Shown: in pieces, positions 1-11,520 of the stretch | How the letters are laid out: the number at the start of each line of letters is the position of its first letter | Numbering within the stretch: the first letter of the stretch is position 1 | Assembly: GCA_015501075.1 (NCBI GenBank) | Contig: JADNYJ010000101.1 | Location: forward strand, 62,001 to 126,000 | Source: Gymnopilus junonius | Taxonomy: Eukaryota; Basidiomycota; Agaricomycetes; Agaricales; Galerinaceae | Direction: 5' to 3' | Length of the DNA: 64,000 nt | Notes under the pieces: generated by a model | Database searches by the model: none | What the model was told of the DNA's origin: nothing | The model's input: the letters and a program-made list of their open reading frames with translations, nothing else | Made by a program: the position numbers and the translations under genes

Positions 1-3000
1 AAAACGAGTAGCGTGCGACACAGGGAAGGAAGGAAGTAAGGAAGAAAGGAAGGGCGTATCAAGTAACTACAGAGACGAAGTGCGTCTAACTAACTATAGG
101 TAAGTACAGGAAATGCCTACAAACCTAAGAACCCCGGACACCACCCTCAGTTATTATCTGTAACCACATGACTAAAACCGTGGGGGTGTGGGAGTCGAGG
201 TGACCGCCCACACATCCCTCATGATTAACTTGAAGTGAATTTTTGCCATCTGGCTTAAAGAGTGAAGTATACTTTGGCTCTCGATTATGCCAAGACAAAG
301 TACTGGTATTCACAGGCTTATAGTTTGAGTTTGGAAATAATATCGACACCAAAGAGTAAATTATTATATGAAGGAAATCGAGTAGAAGGTCTACAGGGGA
401 AAGGGTCGCTAGCGCCCGAGTTATGCGCTGGGACCATTCACCAGCGCCCCTCAGGCGTAGAACGCATTGAGATTAAGCATGTCAATTCGTATCAAAATGC
501 CTTTCAACGAAAAAGAACGTAATAGATAAACAGATGGGGTATGAGGAAGAAGAGGGGGTAACTCTTCGAAGGTTACCGTCGGCAAGTCTCGTTCAACGGG
601 TCGTTCGACGGCGGTATCCGATTCAATTGGGAATTGAAAGTCAAGGCAAGCGAATAATGCTAAAGCGCTGGAGAGATAACGGATGTATGTGCCTTACCCT
701 ATCTGATGACCCAGGTACAGCCCAAGAAGGAGAAGAGCGCAGGTTTCAAGCGTCAAGCATCAAGGTCCCAAATCTGATATGTACTCCTGATTGACACCAT
801 GAATAAAGAAAGTCGACACACGTTTATTCTATTTCAAATCAGGAAGCATTAAAGATGTATAGTTTGTAAAGTTGCAAAGTTGAAATACATAACCATGTGA
901 CGAATTAGAGTTTCAAACGACCTATTCGGACTGGGAATTTTCAATTTGAAGACTGCTGCTCTTCGTCTTTCGATCAGATGCGGGGAAAGCGGACTTTCAG
1001 TAGATATACCATATTCAGGGTATAGACGAGACCAAAGAGGAAGAGGGGAGAAGGAAGCTCGAGATCACATACTGACTAGCGAAACGGCACCGCCTGGTCC
1101 ATAACGCTCGCGAGCTATGGCTGCTGATAAGCACCCCCGATTTACATTAAGAAAAGAAAGAGCCAGGGTCAAGAAAAAGCTTATTCAAATTCAAATCAGG
1201 AATAATGAAGGACAACGACTTACTACGTATAGCCAGCCAAAAAGACATACCAAAAATCGAAATTGCCAAAATGATGAATTAGAGTTTCAAGCGTTCATAA
1301 TTTGGTCTTTGGTTTTTTATCAATTTGCGGACTTTCGCTCTTCATTCTTACGTTAGATGCGGGACCGGTGGGCTCTTGATAGAGCACCGGTCGTGAATGA
1401 ATGAATTGGAAGTCTGGATGACAGAAATAAAAAAAGAAATAGAAGCACGTCGCGCCTTTTCAATAGATTTGAAATAATGGTCACTGGTTTTGAAGCGGAA
1501 TCAGAGCGAAGAAGAAAAACTTGGATACGACTGACCAGGGCCAAAAATCAAATAAGATGAAACATGCCTGATCAAGATCCGCTTCCAAATTGCAAGGACA
1601 CCAAAAGAAAAAAGAAGACATGGGATGAAGGGTGAAGGTGAAGGCCGAGTAGAAGCACCCTCGTATCACTGAAACTACAAGTACTCAGCACTTCACATCC
1701 ATCTAGTCGAGCATTACCGCGTGATGAATGTATATCAACTCGAGTTGGACTGTCTGGTCGGATTATAAGCCAGTAATGCTCGCAATATAATAACGGAAAG
1801 CGAGGCTGAAAGTGGAAAATGCACAGCAATAACGCTGCGGCAGCTAGCGAAGAAGAAGCAAAATTAAAGACGTCGAATATAGGAAACGGTCGAAAGGTGC
1901 CCGAGGAAGGGTTTGAAGGATATCTTCAATCCAAATAAAAGCACCAAGAAAGAAAAAGAAAGAAAATGTTGGTACCCCGGAACAATTTCGGGAGATTGCT
2001 GGTATAGCAAAAGAAACAAAAGGGTAACGGGGTTACCAAGACCAGTGTCGTCAGAGACAAATGAATGGGCGGAAGAACGAAAAATGGCAAGCGCTGAAGT
2101 CCGCAGCCATGAGACAGTGAGGTGGAGCCAACAAGGAAGACGCTGGCAGATATCTGTACAAAGAGGAATGATGTCTCCCAGTGGTCGGCGGTTACTTCAT
2201 CATGCTTCTGAATGCAGTCAGCATGTCGTAAGCTCTAACATAGCCGTCATAGGTGAATGCAGTTATACCACGAAGGAAAGAAAGAAAAACATTGGACGAA
2301 GTATAAAATACGCATCAATGCGTGCCTTGGCCAATCTCATGAACATTTTAAAAGAAGGGGAAAAAGAAGAGAACATATAATATGCAAACGAAACACCTTC
2401 GAATACCGAAGTCTTTGAAGGTGGAATAGAGCCAACCAAAAGAACCATTTCCGGAGATCTGGTGCAGAGCCATACACGTCTTTGCCACTTGACATCACTT
2501 CGGTATTCGTCTACCATGACAAGGCCGATGAAGCTATAAGGGTGAATAATTGACATTCGTCTAACAAGTATCAATAACCCTCTTTCCAGTTTGTGAATGT
2601 CATTGAATGTGCGGCGGGATGCCAAGAACGAGAGAGACTCAGGAGGCCAAGAGCACCCAAAAGAAGCGAAACAAAGATAGAAAGAAGAGACATATGGCGT
2701 GCTTATTTCGCAAGCGTTATAGAGAAAACTGTAGACCAGGACATGGACCTTTAAGACCACCAAAAAAGCGGGATGATGGAGTAAGAGGGGCACACCCCAG
2801 AAAGCAAACGTCGGATTTCAACCAAGCCTTCGCAGCAGCGGCGTGTGCCTTTGTTCTTTATGACAGACTCAAGCTGTCATGCGAGGACTAGTAACGAAGT
2901 GGAGAATGAAGCAGATCAAGGCAGGATCAAGATGAAAACCAGGATTGCGCCTGGGATCAGTGGCATCATCACGGAAACATGGAAACCAGGATAACTGTAT

Positions 3001-3137
3001 AGCACTGTTTACTTGCAAAGCCAAAGTCCTTCAACACCCACGTGACAGATTCCTGATCCAGCCATCCTTCCTCATCTTACGGCTGCGGCTGACAGCCATC
3101 CCTCCCTTACGCGTACACGCTCCGGTAGTTGCTACAG
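1..3137. other. purine-rich non-coding stretch
   Basis: No credible gene seen. Open frames are short, lack splice-joined neighbours and match no family I recognise. The + strand is strikingly A/G-rich, with a GGAA-type microsatellite near 24-55. A diverged direct repeat links about 824-985 and 1180-1363. The last part, near 3040-3137, is pyrimidine-rich and is probably the promoter and 5' UTR of the DnaJ gene. Confidence 0.6.
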
Positions 3138-5181
3138 ATGTCCTCGTCCTCCCCATACCCAGTCATCCCATCGCGCCCAATCCACCCACACATTGCCACC
3201 ACATGCTCCAATCCCCGATGTACAGTTCCCCTGGAATTCCCTGTGCCCAATCCCCTACCCCGCCCGGGCACGTTACTCCAGATCAGATGTTTTAATTGCC
3301 AGAGTGTCTTTGAGCACGCATTTTATCCTGGGCAGGTGCCTTCTTCTTCTGTGACTGCATATTCTGCTGGTGCATCTTCGAGTTCGGGTTGGGCGGGGTC
3401 GGGTAGACCGACGAGTCCCAGGCAGAGTTCTCCTGCTCAACAGGGTTCGAGTAGTAATAGTAATAATGGAAATGGTCAGAGAAAAGGGAGGAAGATCGGG
3501 ACGCAGGAGAGGCCTCTTGAAACGGGGTACTATGATATTCTCGGCATTCCTGTGACAGCCACAACGGACGACATCAAAAAAGCCTATAGTATGCCATCAT
3601 TTCTCTTATCATCGTATGAACGCTAACCCTCCATCCAGGGCGCCTTGCCATAAAGCATCACCCCGACAAAAACCCAGACGACCCACATGCCGAAGAACGC
3701 TTCAAAGAAATCGCCATTGCGTACCAAACCCTCTCCGACCCCGCCCTCCGCAAAAAATACAATGAATTCGGTCCGAAAGAAACCGCACCGGAAGGCGGGT
3801 ATATGGACCCCGAGGAAGTCTTCGGAGCCATCTTTGGCGGGGAGCGCTTCGTTCCTATAATTGGACATATTAGTCTAGCGAGGGATATGAAGACGGCTCT
3901 GCAGGAGGCCGAGGAAGCCGAGGAGGATGAAGGAGAAGGGAAGAGGTTGAAGGATGCGAAGGGCAGGGAGATTCTGAGTCCGGAGGAGAAGGCGAGGAAG
4001 GAGGAGAAGGAGAGGGTTAAGGCCGAAAAGGAGAAGGTTAAATCTGCTGAGGTTGGTGATCTTTCTTATTTCTCATCTTTTTTTTCATTTTTTTTTCTAT
4101 CGTGTTCTGATAACCTTATTTATGAAATAGAAAGCCGCCGCGCGCTCGGAACGCGTATCCAAACTGGTTGAAAATATGGAACGGAAGCTGGGCATATTCA
4201 CTGAATCCGCGACAGGCCCAGAGGACCCAGACGTGTCCAGGAGCTGGCGGACGATATGTCAGCTCGAGGCAGAGTACGTCCTTCCCTTGGCATATCCCCC
4301 TTATCGCTCTTCAACTTGCTGATTTCGCTTTCGCTGACGCGCTTTATTTTTAACTGTGACAGAGAACTCAAAAGAGAATCGTACGGCGTCGAACTCCTAC
4401 ACACCATCGGGTTCGTGTACGTCTCCAAAGCCAAACACCACCTTGCGACGAACCAGACATTCCTCGGTGTTGGCGGGTGGCTGCATAACGTGCAGGGCAA
4501 GTATCATGTGTTCAGTGAGACGTGAGTTTTTCCTTTTTATTTTTTTGATTTATGAGTGGACGCCAGTGCTGATCGAATTTCATTTTGCCCCTTATTTTCC
4601 TATGCCTTCTCTTACCTTTTTGTTCCTGTATTTTCTGAATAGCGTGTCGACCCTCCGAGCAGCCATTGAACTCAAATCAGTGTTTGACCAAATCCAAGCT
4701 GCGGAGAAGGCGGGAAATATGACCCCCGAAGAAAAGAAGAAGCTCGAAGAGCAGGCGGCCGAGAAGGGTCTGCAAGCTTTGTTCAAGGTACGATTCGTCC
4801 TTATGTCTATTCATTTTCCTTCATTTTCCTCATGTTCAAATATTATCTTATTTATTTCATTTTCCAATCTTTAAATCTTACATCTTACGTCTTTCTACAC
4901 AGGGAACAAAACTCGAAATCGAATCGATCCTCCGCGAAGTATGCGAACGCATCCTCTCCGACCCCTCGCTCACGCGGGATAAGGCCCAGCTGCGCGCCGT
5001 CGCGCTGCAGATGTTGGGCGAGGCGTATATGGGTGTGAAGAAGGATCCTGGGAGCGAGGGTGAGGGATTGGCTGGTATGGCTGGTGCGGGTGCGGGTGGG
5101 TATGGCCATGGAAATGAGGAGAGCGAGTATGTGAAGGTTGAGACGAAGAGTAGTCGGGCGCGGGATGGGAATAAACGATGA
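3138..5181 (+). CDS. DnaJ/X-domain co-chaperone (Caj1/Djp1-like)
   Basis: Predicted 529-residue J-domain protein in six exons: 3138-3588, 3639-4051, 4131-4273, 4363-4521, 4643-4787, 4903-5181. All introns are GT-AG and the sum is a multiple of three. The first ~130 residues hold a CxxxxC...CFNC cysteine set and a Ser/Gly-rich linker. The J domain follows ([20 protein letters not shown], then HHPDKNPD with the HPD loop that stimulates Hsp70 ATPase). After it come the [12 protein letters not shown] segment and a long charged helical region typical of the DnaJ-X domain of yeast Caj1/Djp1. Such proteins act as cytosolic Hsp40s, some in peroxisomal or mitochondrial import. The ATG at 3138 is chosen because the in-frame TTG upstream is not a normal eukaryotic start. 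The C-terminus is Gly-rich and charged. Confidence 0.9.
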
Positions 5182-5485
5182 TTATGGAGCTTGAAGGCGG
5201 CGAGAGATGACGTTTCTTGGGGTCGGATGTTGGACGGATTATCTGGGTATCGATCATACTCTATTATATTCTACTTGGATTAGATCACTAGTTGTAACAG
5301 GATAACCTGTATCAAAGACGACGTTTCTTTACTCATCTCTCTCTGTTCGTCTTGTTAGACTACAGTATACCATATATCTTACAAGTTACGACCAGCTTGT
5401 GACGAGACCATTTATTAGCAGACCTCTTAAATAGGATACAAGTTTGATTTTATTAACGCGGTGCCCTGGGACAAAGGTATTTAAT
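5182..5485. other. convergent intergenic gap
   Basis: About 300 bases between the 3' ends of the converging DnaJ and unknown genes. AT-rich, presumably both 3' UTRs; nothing else seen. Confidence 0.5.
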
Positions 5486-6387
5486 CTAATATTCAGCATT
5501 CTCAGGGTACACCAGCTCATAGTATCCCAGTACGCCCAACGACTCCGTGTACGCTTCAAAGCGCTCATAGACATCATTCCGGAACATAACCCCTTTCTTT
5601 CTCAGAAACAAAAAGCAGATAATAGTTGACAAGCACTCATACAACAGAAAGCACTTGAAATGGACCAGTCGGCACGGCAAGAAACGCAGCGAACCCAGAA
5701 GCAATGGTGGCCAAGCCAAGTGGTACAAAATACTCGCATCGGTCGGGTCTGCGAATTTCTGTATAGGCTGCCCCAATTGAAGTCTGTCTACGCGCGTGAA
5801 ATTGCATTCGGAGTCTACAAAGTTAGTCGGTCTGATAAAGATCGCCGCCATTGTGTTTTGGGTAAGGTAATGCTCTTCCGGAACGTTCATGTAGCGCTGG
5901 GGCAGTACGATGTTGAAGGTCTTTTCCAGTTCCGTCTCGATTGACGATATGAGGAAATCTAAGCGCTCCTCCCATGAGATGTTGGAGCGGTCGAATGAGT
6001 ACGGGTTAGGTTTGTAGGTTAATTGCTTGAGAATGGTGCCCGTATGAATTATGGGTAGTGTGTGCCCTGGCATGCCGGATGGATTTGCTGATGCAGGAGA
6101 GACAGGCGCTACGGGCCCCATGGGTCGTTGAGGGGCCTGCATTGTAGAAGTGGCGATCTCCGATGAAACTTTGAAGGCTTATAAAGCCCTCCACCTAGCG
6201 AGGGGCCACTGAAGCACAATGCGCTGAGAATACGCGATACAATTACCTGCTTTGGAAAGTCTTGTGGGCCCTTATTGTAATGCCTTTCCGGGTAATTTTT
6301 ATTATCTCCTTCGCTTGGGTCACTGTGCTCCTTTACTTTGGCATCTCTTGGGTCCTCATAAAAGGGCGGGTCGTAAAGATTCCTCAT
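5486..6387 (-). CDS. hypothetical protein, two or three exons
   Basis: Not recognised. Two exons join cleanly: 6247-6387 and 5486-6136, with donor GTAATT and acceptor GCAG, giving 263 residues. The start is the ATG beginning MRNLYDPPFYEDPRDAKVKE. A second intron is possible inside the long exon: bases 5601-5726 are bounded by GT and AG and are 126 nt, so removing them keeps the frame. If retained they encode a hydrophobic Leu/Phe/Cys-rich segment that could be a membrane helix; if spliced the protein is 221 residues and soluble. The rest is mixed polar sequence with a Pro/Ala stretch after the first splice and a conserved-looking end (YERFEAYTES...). The gene converges on the DnaJ gene. RNA reads would decide the model. 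Confidence 0.55.
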
Positions 6388-8140
6388 TACCCTCAAACCC
6401 TGCCTTAGCTGCCGCACACGCTTTACGGATACTAGTACCTCTTAAGCTTATCCTTCCATACCACCACCACACGGCTTCCTTTCCGCCACATTTCAAGATG
6501 AGCAGCCAATCTACTACTACGGGCTCCGTTGGGTCTTCTGGAAGCACCGGCTCCTCATCCACTACCGTCAAAGTCGGTGCTTCATCGACTAGCGCCGTTT
6601 TCTTCTAACACGTACATCCCTTCGAACCATGGAGAGTGGTCGGATACAAATGTCGATTTACCGCCCAATACTGCAGGGTGAGCGTCGCTCAAGCTTTTGA
6701 CCTTTCGTGTGCCCTATGGTTGACATCGGAGTTCAACTTTACCGGATCAGGATCTAGTAATTTGATCAATATTGTACACTTTCGTCGTTATTTGCAAACC
6801 AATTCGAGTTTACTTCATATTCAAAAATTGGCCTTTTTAAGGCATCTGAGAAGCATGTGAGAACTAGACAACAATTCATTTAGAATTGGCTATTGTTTTT
6901 TATTACCGGGTCTAAAAATTTCAACAAAATTCGTTACAAAACCTATGTACAATGCCCAGGTTAAAAATTTTTGTTTATTAAAATTGCAATAGGTTTGATG
7001 CTGGATATAATACGGAGGGTAAGAGCTTGACGAAGGGCCAGAAGTTGGCAAGCAGCTTTTCCCGCCGTGCATGGGTAGAGTGAACTGAAAGTCTGTGGCT
7101 TGGACAATGGAAAGTAGACAATGCCATACCAACGCGCCGCGTGTCAGGCTCACTACTCATACCTGTGTCCTGAAATGAAAATAAATAATAAAAAATAAGG
7201 AGGAGAGAAAGAAATAAGTCAAGAAAAAGGGAGGGATTTGACCTTCAACTGTGATTTGAGCCTGTTTTTGGCCAACCTTTCTGTGTTCGAGTGTGTTGTG
7301 CAAAGAAGCAGCAGCAGTTCTCATCAACACAGCCACTGTAGTAGTGAGATCACGAAAAATATTCACTACTGGCTCTCTACTTCGTGGAATATTCACTACG
7401 GCCTCCCTTTATACAAAAAACTTTGAAGGTGCTAAGAAAAGTTAGGGCACCTCGATTATCGAATTTTAGGCTTATCCAAGGCAAATTGAGGATCCTGTTG
7501 CCTTATCTTCAAGATTTCACTACTGAGTCACATGCCCAGAGAGATTAGATTGGGCTGGATTAGGCTATGAATCATAACCCGATCTGGAGAGAAACCTGTA
7601 TTGCGGGCACGTGGGCGCTCCCGCACGTCGCTCGCGACGCGCGGCGGTAGTGTGTACGTGAGGTCTCCAGAGCATGTCTAGAGACTACCCTTTACTCTAA
7701 ACTTCAAAAAAAAAAAAAAATTTCATGCGCAAAGCGCATATATGGCAATTATTTCATACTTTATTAAGGATATATTTACCTTACTTAGCTGTTTCAATTC
7801 AGCAAAAACACGACTTTTCCCTGTGTTTTGTAAAAGATGATTAATGAATGGCCAAGGACACCATCAAAAATCATTGCAACCTCTTCTATTTAATCATTTA
7901 TATGCACCAAACTACATTTTTGTAAGCCATAGGCAATTAACTAGGCAAACAAATCCAGAGTCTGAATACCTCTAGAGCAGAAATCTGAATATTGAAAGGG
8001 AAACTCGCGTCTCAATAATTTTGGGAAGCGTTGTAAGCAATGGAGACAACGGAACAAGAGACGCTCGGGGGCTGTAGCCAAATAGGGCCAAATTTCAATA
8101 TTCCAGTTCCGTCATTTTCTGTCAATCTCAGCTACATGCC
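6388..8140. other. intergenic; possible small Ser/Thr-rich ORF
   Basis: No firm gene. A 36-codon Ser/Thr/Gly-rich frame starts at the ATG at 6498 (MSSQSTTTGSVGSSGSTG) after a CA-rich leader. The frame after a one-base shift at about 6603 reads NTYIPSNHGEWSDTNVDLPP up to a good donor (GTGAGC at 6678), so this may be a small gene with an indel. A GC-rich island with a 6-bp hairpin lies near 7610-7650 and a poly-A run near 7709-7721. Otherwise nothing seen. Confidence 0.3.
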
Positions 8141-9061
8141 ATGGACGCTCCTCAGTCTCTCTGCCCCGGATACAAACAGGTTGATGCATTTGGACCTGAT
8201 GATGACTACGAAGATGAGGAAGAGGTCGTATATGTCACTCTGGACATGGGAAACGTCGAACCCACTTTGGTTCCAAGTTCGACTTCCTACAGGCTGATTG
8301 TACGCCTCGCCTTGCTTTTCTTGGTTTACTTCCTACTTCACTGAATAAATTTTACAGGGATTAGATACGCCAACGCCCTTCCTCCAACTACAAGGAACTG
8401 TACTCAAAGGACGCCATGACCTTTTACTTGGCACGGAATTGATTTTCACAGACGACAAAGGTGCGTTATTGGTTTCTATGATGTTCAGGTCCTTTTGCGC
8501 GCTGAAACTCTGGATATATCTCGTGCTATAGAAAGTCATGACTGGAATAAACGCTCAGTCGTTCATGTGGCCAACACTGAACAACGTATTGCATTCCAAG
8601 AAGTCACCCTCATACCGAAAGGCTCTTCATCTAATTCTACCACCATCTCTGCACCTGCCATATCCAGCAATAAAGGAAAGCAGAAGGCTACTGAAAAAGA
8701 AAACGGTGCCGCATCAGGATCCGGAGAGTTCAAAGTAAACTTTGAGCCGCCAGCACCCTCAGTTGAAGAACTGTCCGCCCAAATCGACCGTCTGTCAGGT
8801 CTCACTGGGCCGATACCCCGAGCTTCAAGATCTAGGAAATCTTCCACAGCTCCAAGGAGTCAGCCAGTCAGAAAGGGCACAGACAAAGGAAAAGAAAAGG
8901 AACGCACTAGGTCCACGAGAGCATCTACGAGAGCCAAAGCGAAACAAAGGAAGAAACAGAAGGATCGGCCGAGTCCGGTCCTGGGGAAGATATCACAATG
9001 GGAGACAGTGCGTCTCCCGCTCAGGATTCTGTTCCTCCAGAGGATGACGACATGTATGTAG
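8141..9061 (+). CDS. TFIIIC subunit, tau55/GTF3C6-like
   Basis: Exons 8141-8299, 8358-8460 and 8532-9061 give 263 residues. The core motif YRLI-GLDTPTPFLQLQGTV followed by KGRHDLLLGTELIF is the signature of the TFIIIC subunit-6 family (yeast Tau55 C-terminal part, S. pombe Sfc7, human GTF3C6). That protein belongs to the complex that binds A/B boxes of tRNA genes for RNA polymerase III. The second intron must end at the AG at 8530-8531, because a nearer AG would leave a 28-nt intron and break the frame. The N-terminus is acidic (DDDYEDEEEVV) and the tail is Lys/Arg-rich. The final ~30 codons are uncertain. In the frame shifted by one base after about 8985 the end reads as an acidic tail finishing DDDMYVDE at 9069, which looks more natural than the annotated ending. 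Confidence 0.85.
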
Positions 9062-9069
9062 ACGAGTAG

Positions 9070-9862
9070 GATATTAGCAACCATTGCGTTCGATCACTGC
9101 AATGTACCTTCAGCGGAGGCGAGACCCAGGCTAAGGGGAAGGAACGGTAGGAATGTTCATCTCCTTCCTATAGCTACTCGACGGTGTGAAGTTGCACGGG
9201 AACTTTTAAGTGGTCATCCTTCTGGGGACTTCAAAAATTTCCCAGAGACTACCCGGCATGTACGAGCGCAAACATTGGTGCTCAGATCTCAGATGCTACC
9301 CGCTGCTTTACCATAATCATGTCGATGAACTGAACTGTAGCCCTATTCACCATTCGCTTATTCTGACGTTTAGGGAAGACCACTTTGAGATACATATACG
9401 TAATATCGTTCTGCTTTATAGAACGACGTTGTAATAAATGTATTTCCAGTGCAAGCTGAAAATGGAGGAATAACACTGCTCTGATTTCCTCCTGGACGGT
9501 CGCGGGATGGTAGGTGTGCAGTTTTTTATTCTGTGAACAACGACAGTTGGAAAACACCTTGTCAGGGAATAAAGGATCTGTGAATTGTATGACCAGTTGC
9601 AAGGTCCCTACCACAATAAGGTATGTCACGTATTGTATTCTATTTTGAGCAGGAAGACGGACAAAGTGGTATATTCAAGAATGACGATCCCTTGTGCTCG
9701 ATTAAGATGTGCTATACGAAATGGTTATACCAATTCATCGGTGACGAGCCTTGCCGCTCGTATACAAATTGCGAATACATAGATGCGATTCTGGCAATAC
9801 AAGCATGCCAGAAAACAAGAACTAGTTTACAGGGATAGCTGATGTGCCTTCAATCATAAAGG
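9070..9862. other. intergenic, nothing recognised
   Basis: About 790 bases between the 3' ends of the convergent TFIIIC-subunit and kinase genes. Short frames on both strands have no splice continuity or recognisable motifs. Probably 3' UTRs plus spacer. Confidence 0.5.
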
Positions 9863-11114
9863 TTATTTTCCGCTCCAATGAGAAAACATATGAGCAACAT
9901 CCTGGAATACGTTTGCTCGTCGAGAAGATGTCCGTGAGCGAAGCTTCCAGGTACTCAAACCGTGCGCTATAACATTGAAGCGGTTGACAACGTCCTTCAT
10001 TTGCGGTCGTTTTGTTGGATCATCCTGAACCATGTCGTTGATCAGAGGGCGCAAAAAGTCAAAACCTCTGTAACCACGAATATGTGTGAGAATAGGGTGC
10101 CCCTACGCATGTTAGATCTCTTCAATAATACGAAGGAATTGTACCTACATCTATGAATATTTCACGGACGAGTTCACCAGCAAGGCATACATCTGCCTGG
10201 AATGGGGTTTGCATTCGCACTTCCTCTCCAACCATTGCAGCTTCCGGAGCGGGATCATTCCCTGACTCATACTGACGAGACATCCCCAAGTCGATCAGAA
10301 AATATTTGGAAGGGCATTGAGTTCTGGTATAGAATTTGGCAGGGCCGCTTAAATCTCCTTTACGAAGGTCTCTCCTAGGATGAAAGCCCTCTGGAAACAT
10401 CTTGTCTGCTTCCATCATAAGATTGTCCGGCTTTAAATCCCTGAAAGACGTTACTGAGAATGATTCGTACGTCACATCAGAGGACACTACCTGTGTGCGA
10501 CTCGATTTTCGTGCATGAATTCTACACCCTAGCGCAAAAAGTCGTAAAATCGTGCATATTTAGCTTTAAATTGCCATACCTCAAAAAGTTCCCGTATACA
10601 ACCAATTGCTTCACCAAACGTGTCAAAGTTAGGAGTATTGAAAGGATGCAGAAAGTGCATCACAAGAATTATAACTTCATCATCTCCGTCCTTGCATAGT
10701 GGGTGCAAAACGTCTAGCAGACGAATACAGTGATTATGGGGATCTTTAGAGAGAAGTTCGGACGAGAAAAATCGCATTATGCTTTCTTCAGAAGGGTGGT
10801 CTTTTGTGTTGAGCCGTTTTAATGCAACGCGCGACCCAGTATCGACATGGATAGCGTCATTAATTTGGGTATTCTAATCTGCATTTTCAGGATGCGACAA
10901 CAAATTTCTTTACAATGCTCACCAACAGAGGATGACTATCTTCGCTCCGATATCGAGGTTTGCCTGAGGTCTTCCACGACGGAATCCAATCTGGAGCATA
11001 GCGGGAGCGAAGTTGATACCCTTTTTCTTTCAACCACTCATAATTATCCCTCCAAAAGACTTCTCCTTCAGTTAAGGCTTCTAAATGGTTGGATGGAGTA
11101 ATTGGGGAGGTCAT
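9863..11114 (-). CDS. basidiomycete-type protein kinase
   Basis: Five exons (10923-11114, 10580-10873, 10491-10528, 10149-10440, 9863-10102) sum to 351 residues with introns of 46-51 nt. Kinase motifs appear in order. The N-terminal FWRDNYEWLKEKGYQLR block is typical of this Agaricomycete family. Then come VALKR (ATP-anchoring Lys), MRFFSSELLSKDPHNHC, VAHRDLKPDN (catalytic HRD and Asn), FLIDLGMSR (metal-binding DFG changed to DLG) and DDPTKRPQMKDVV near the end. The 38-nt exon 3 carries the start of the catalytic loop, and intron 3 splits the HRD arginine codon. No clear APE motif follows DLG and the activation segment looks short, so substrate binding may be altered. All catalytic residues are present, so activity is plausible. 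Substrates are unknown. The ATG at 11114 is the first in-frame one. Confidence 0.82.
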
Positions 11115-11520
11115 GAAAGGGAGACAACTGAGCCGACCTGCGCCAGAGTCCAAGGAAGGAGATGACTGAAAGTATCAAAAGCGAAACTCATGCTTGCATA
11201 TGTTTGGTTCCACGCCAGAAGTTCCATGAGGACTATGTACGTAAACTTCACCTCGTCATGATACATGCCATCAAAATGAAGGCATCATGCCCGCGCATTC
11301 CTTGGATACCGCTTTGTTTTTGACTGAACTCAATTCATAGACATTCAATCTTAGTTCAACCTCAAGAATTACAATACATAACGTACTAACTTCCTTACTA
11401 CGCCGTACCCACAGTTTGGCGTCAGCTGTACGTATATTAACTCGAGGTTATCGTAGTACTTGAATTCATATTCATCCCCCTTTTCTGTCTTCCAAGTGAA
11501 CCCATTTTCGTCTTTTCAAT
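11115..11520. other. divergent intergenic gap
   Basis: About 400 bases between the kinase start (-) and the next candidate start (+). Probably two back-to-back promoters. No distinct element recognised. Confidence 0.4.

Noticed and set aside
2263..2793. 176-codon frame on -
   Set aside because: Created by strand purine bias; composition is Leu/Phe/Ser-rich without domain-like organisation.
7600..7660. GC-rich patch with a 6-bp hairpin, considered as a Helitron 3' end
   Set aside because: No CTRR terminus directly follows the hairpin and no Rep/helicase sequence is nearby.
8461..8488. 28-nt intron ending at the first AG in the TFIIIC-subunit gene
   Set aside because: Too short for a spliceosomal intron and it leads to a stop; the AG at 8530-8531 restores the family sequence.
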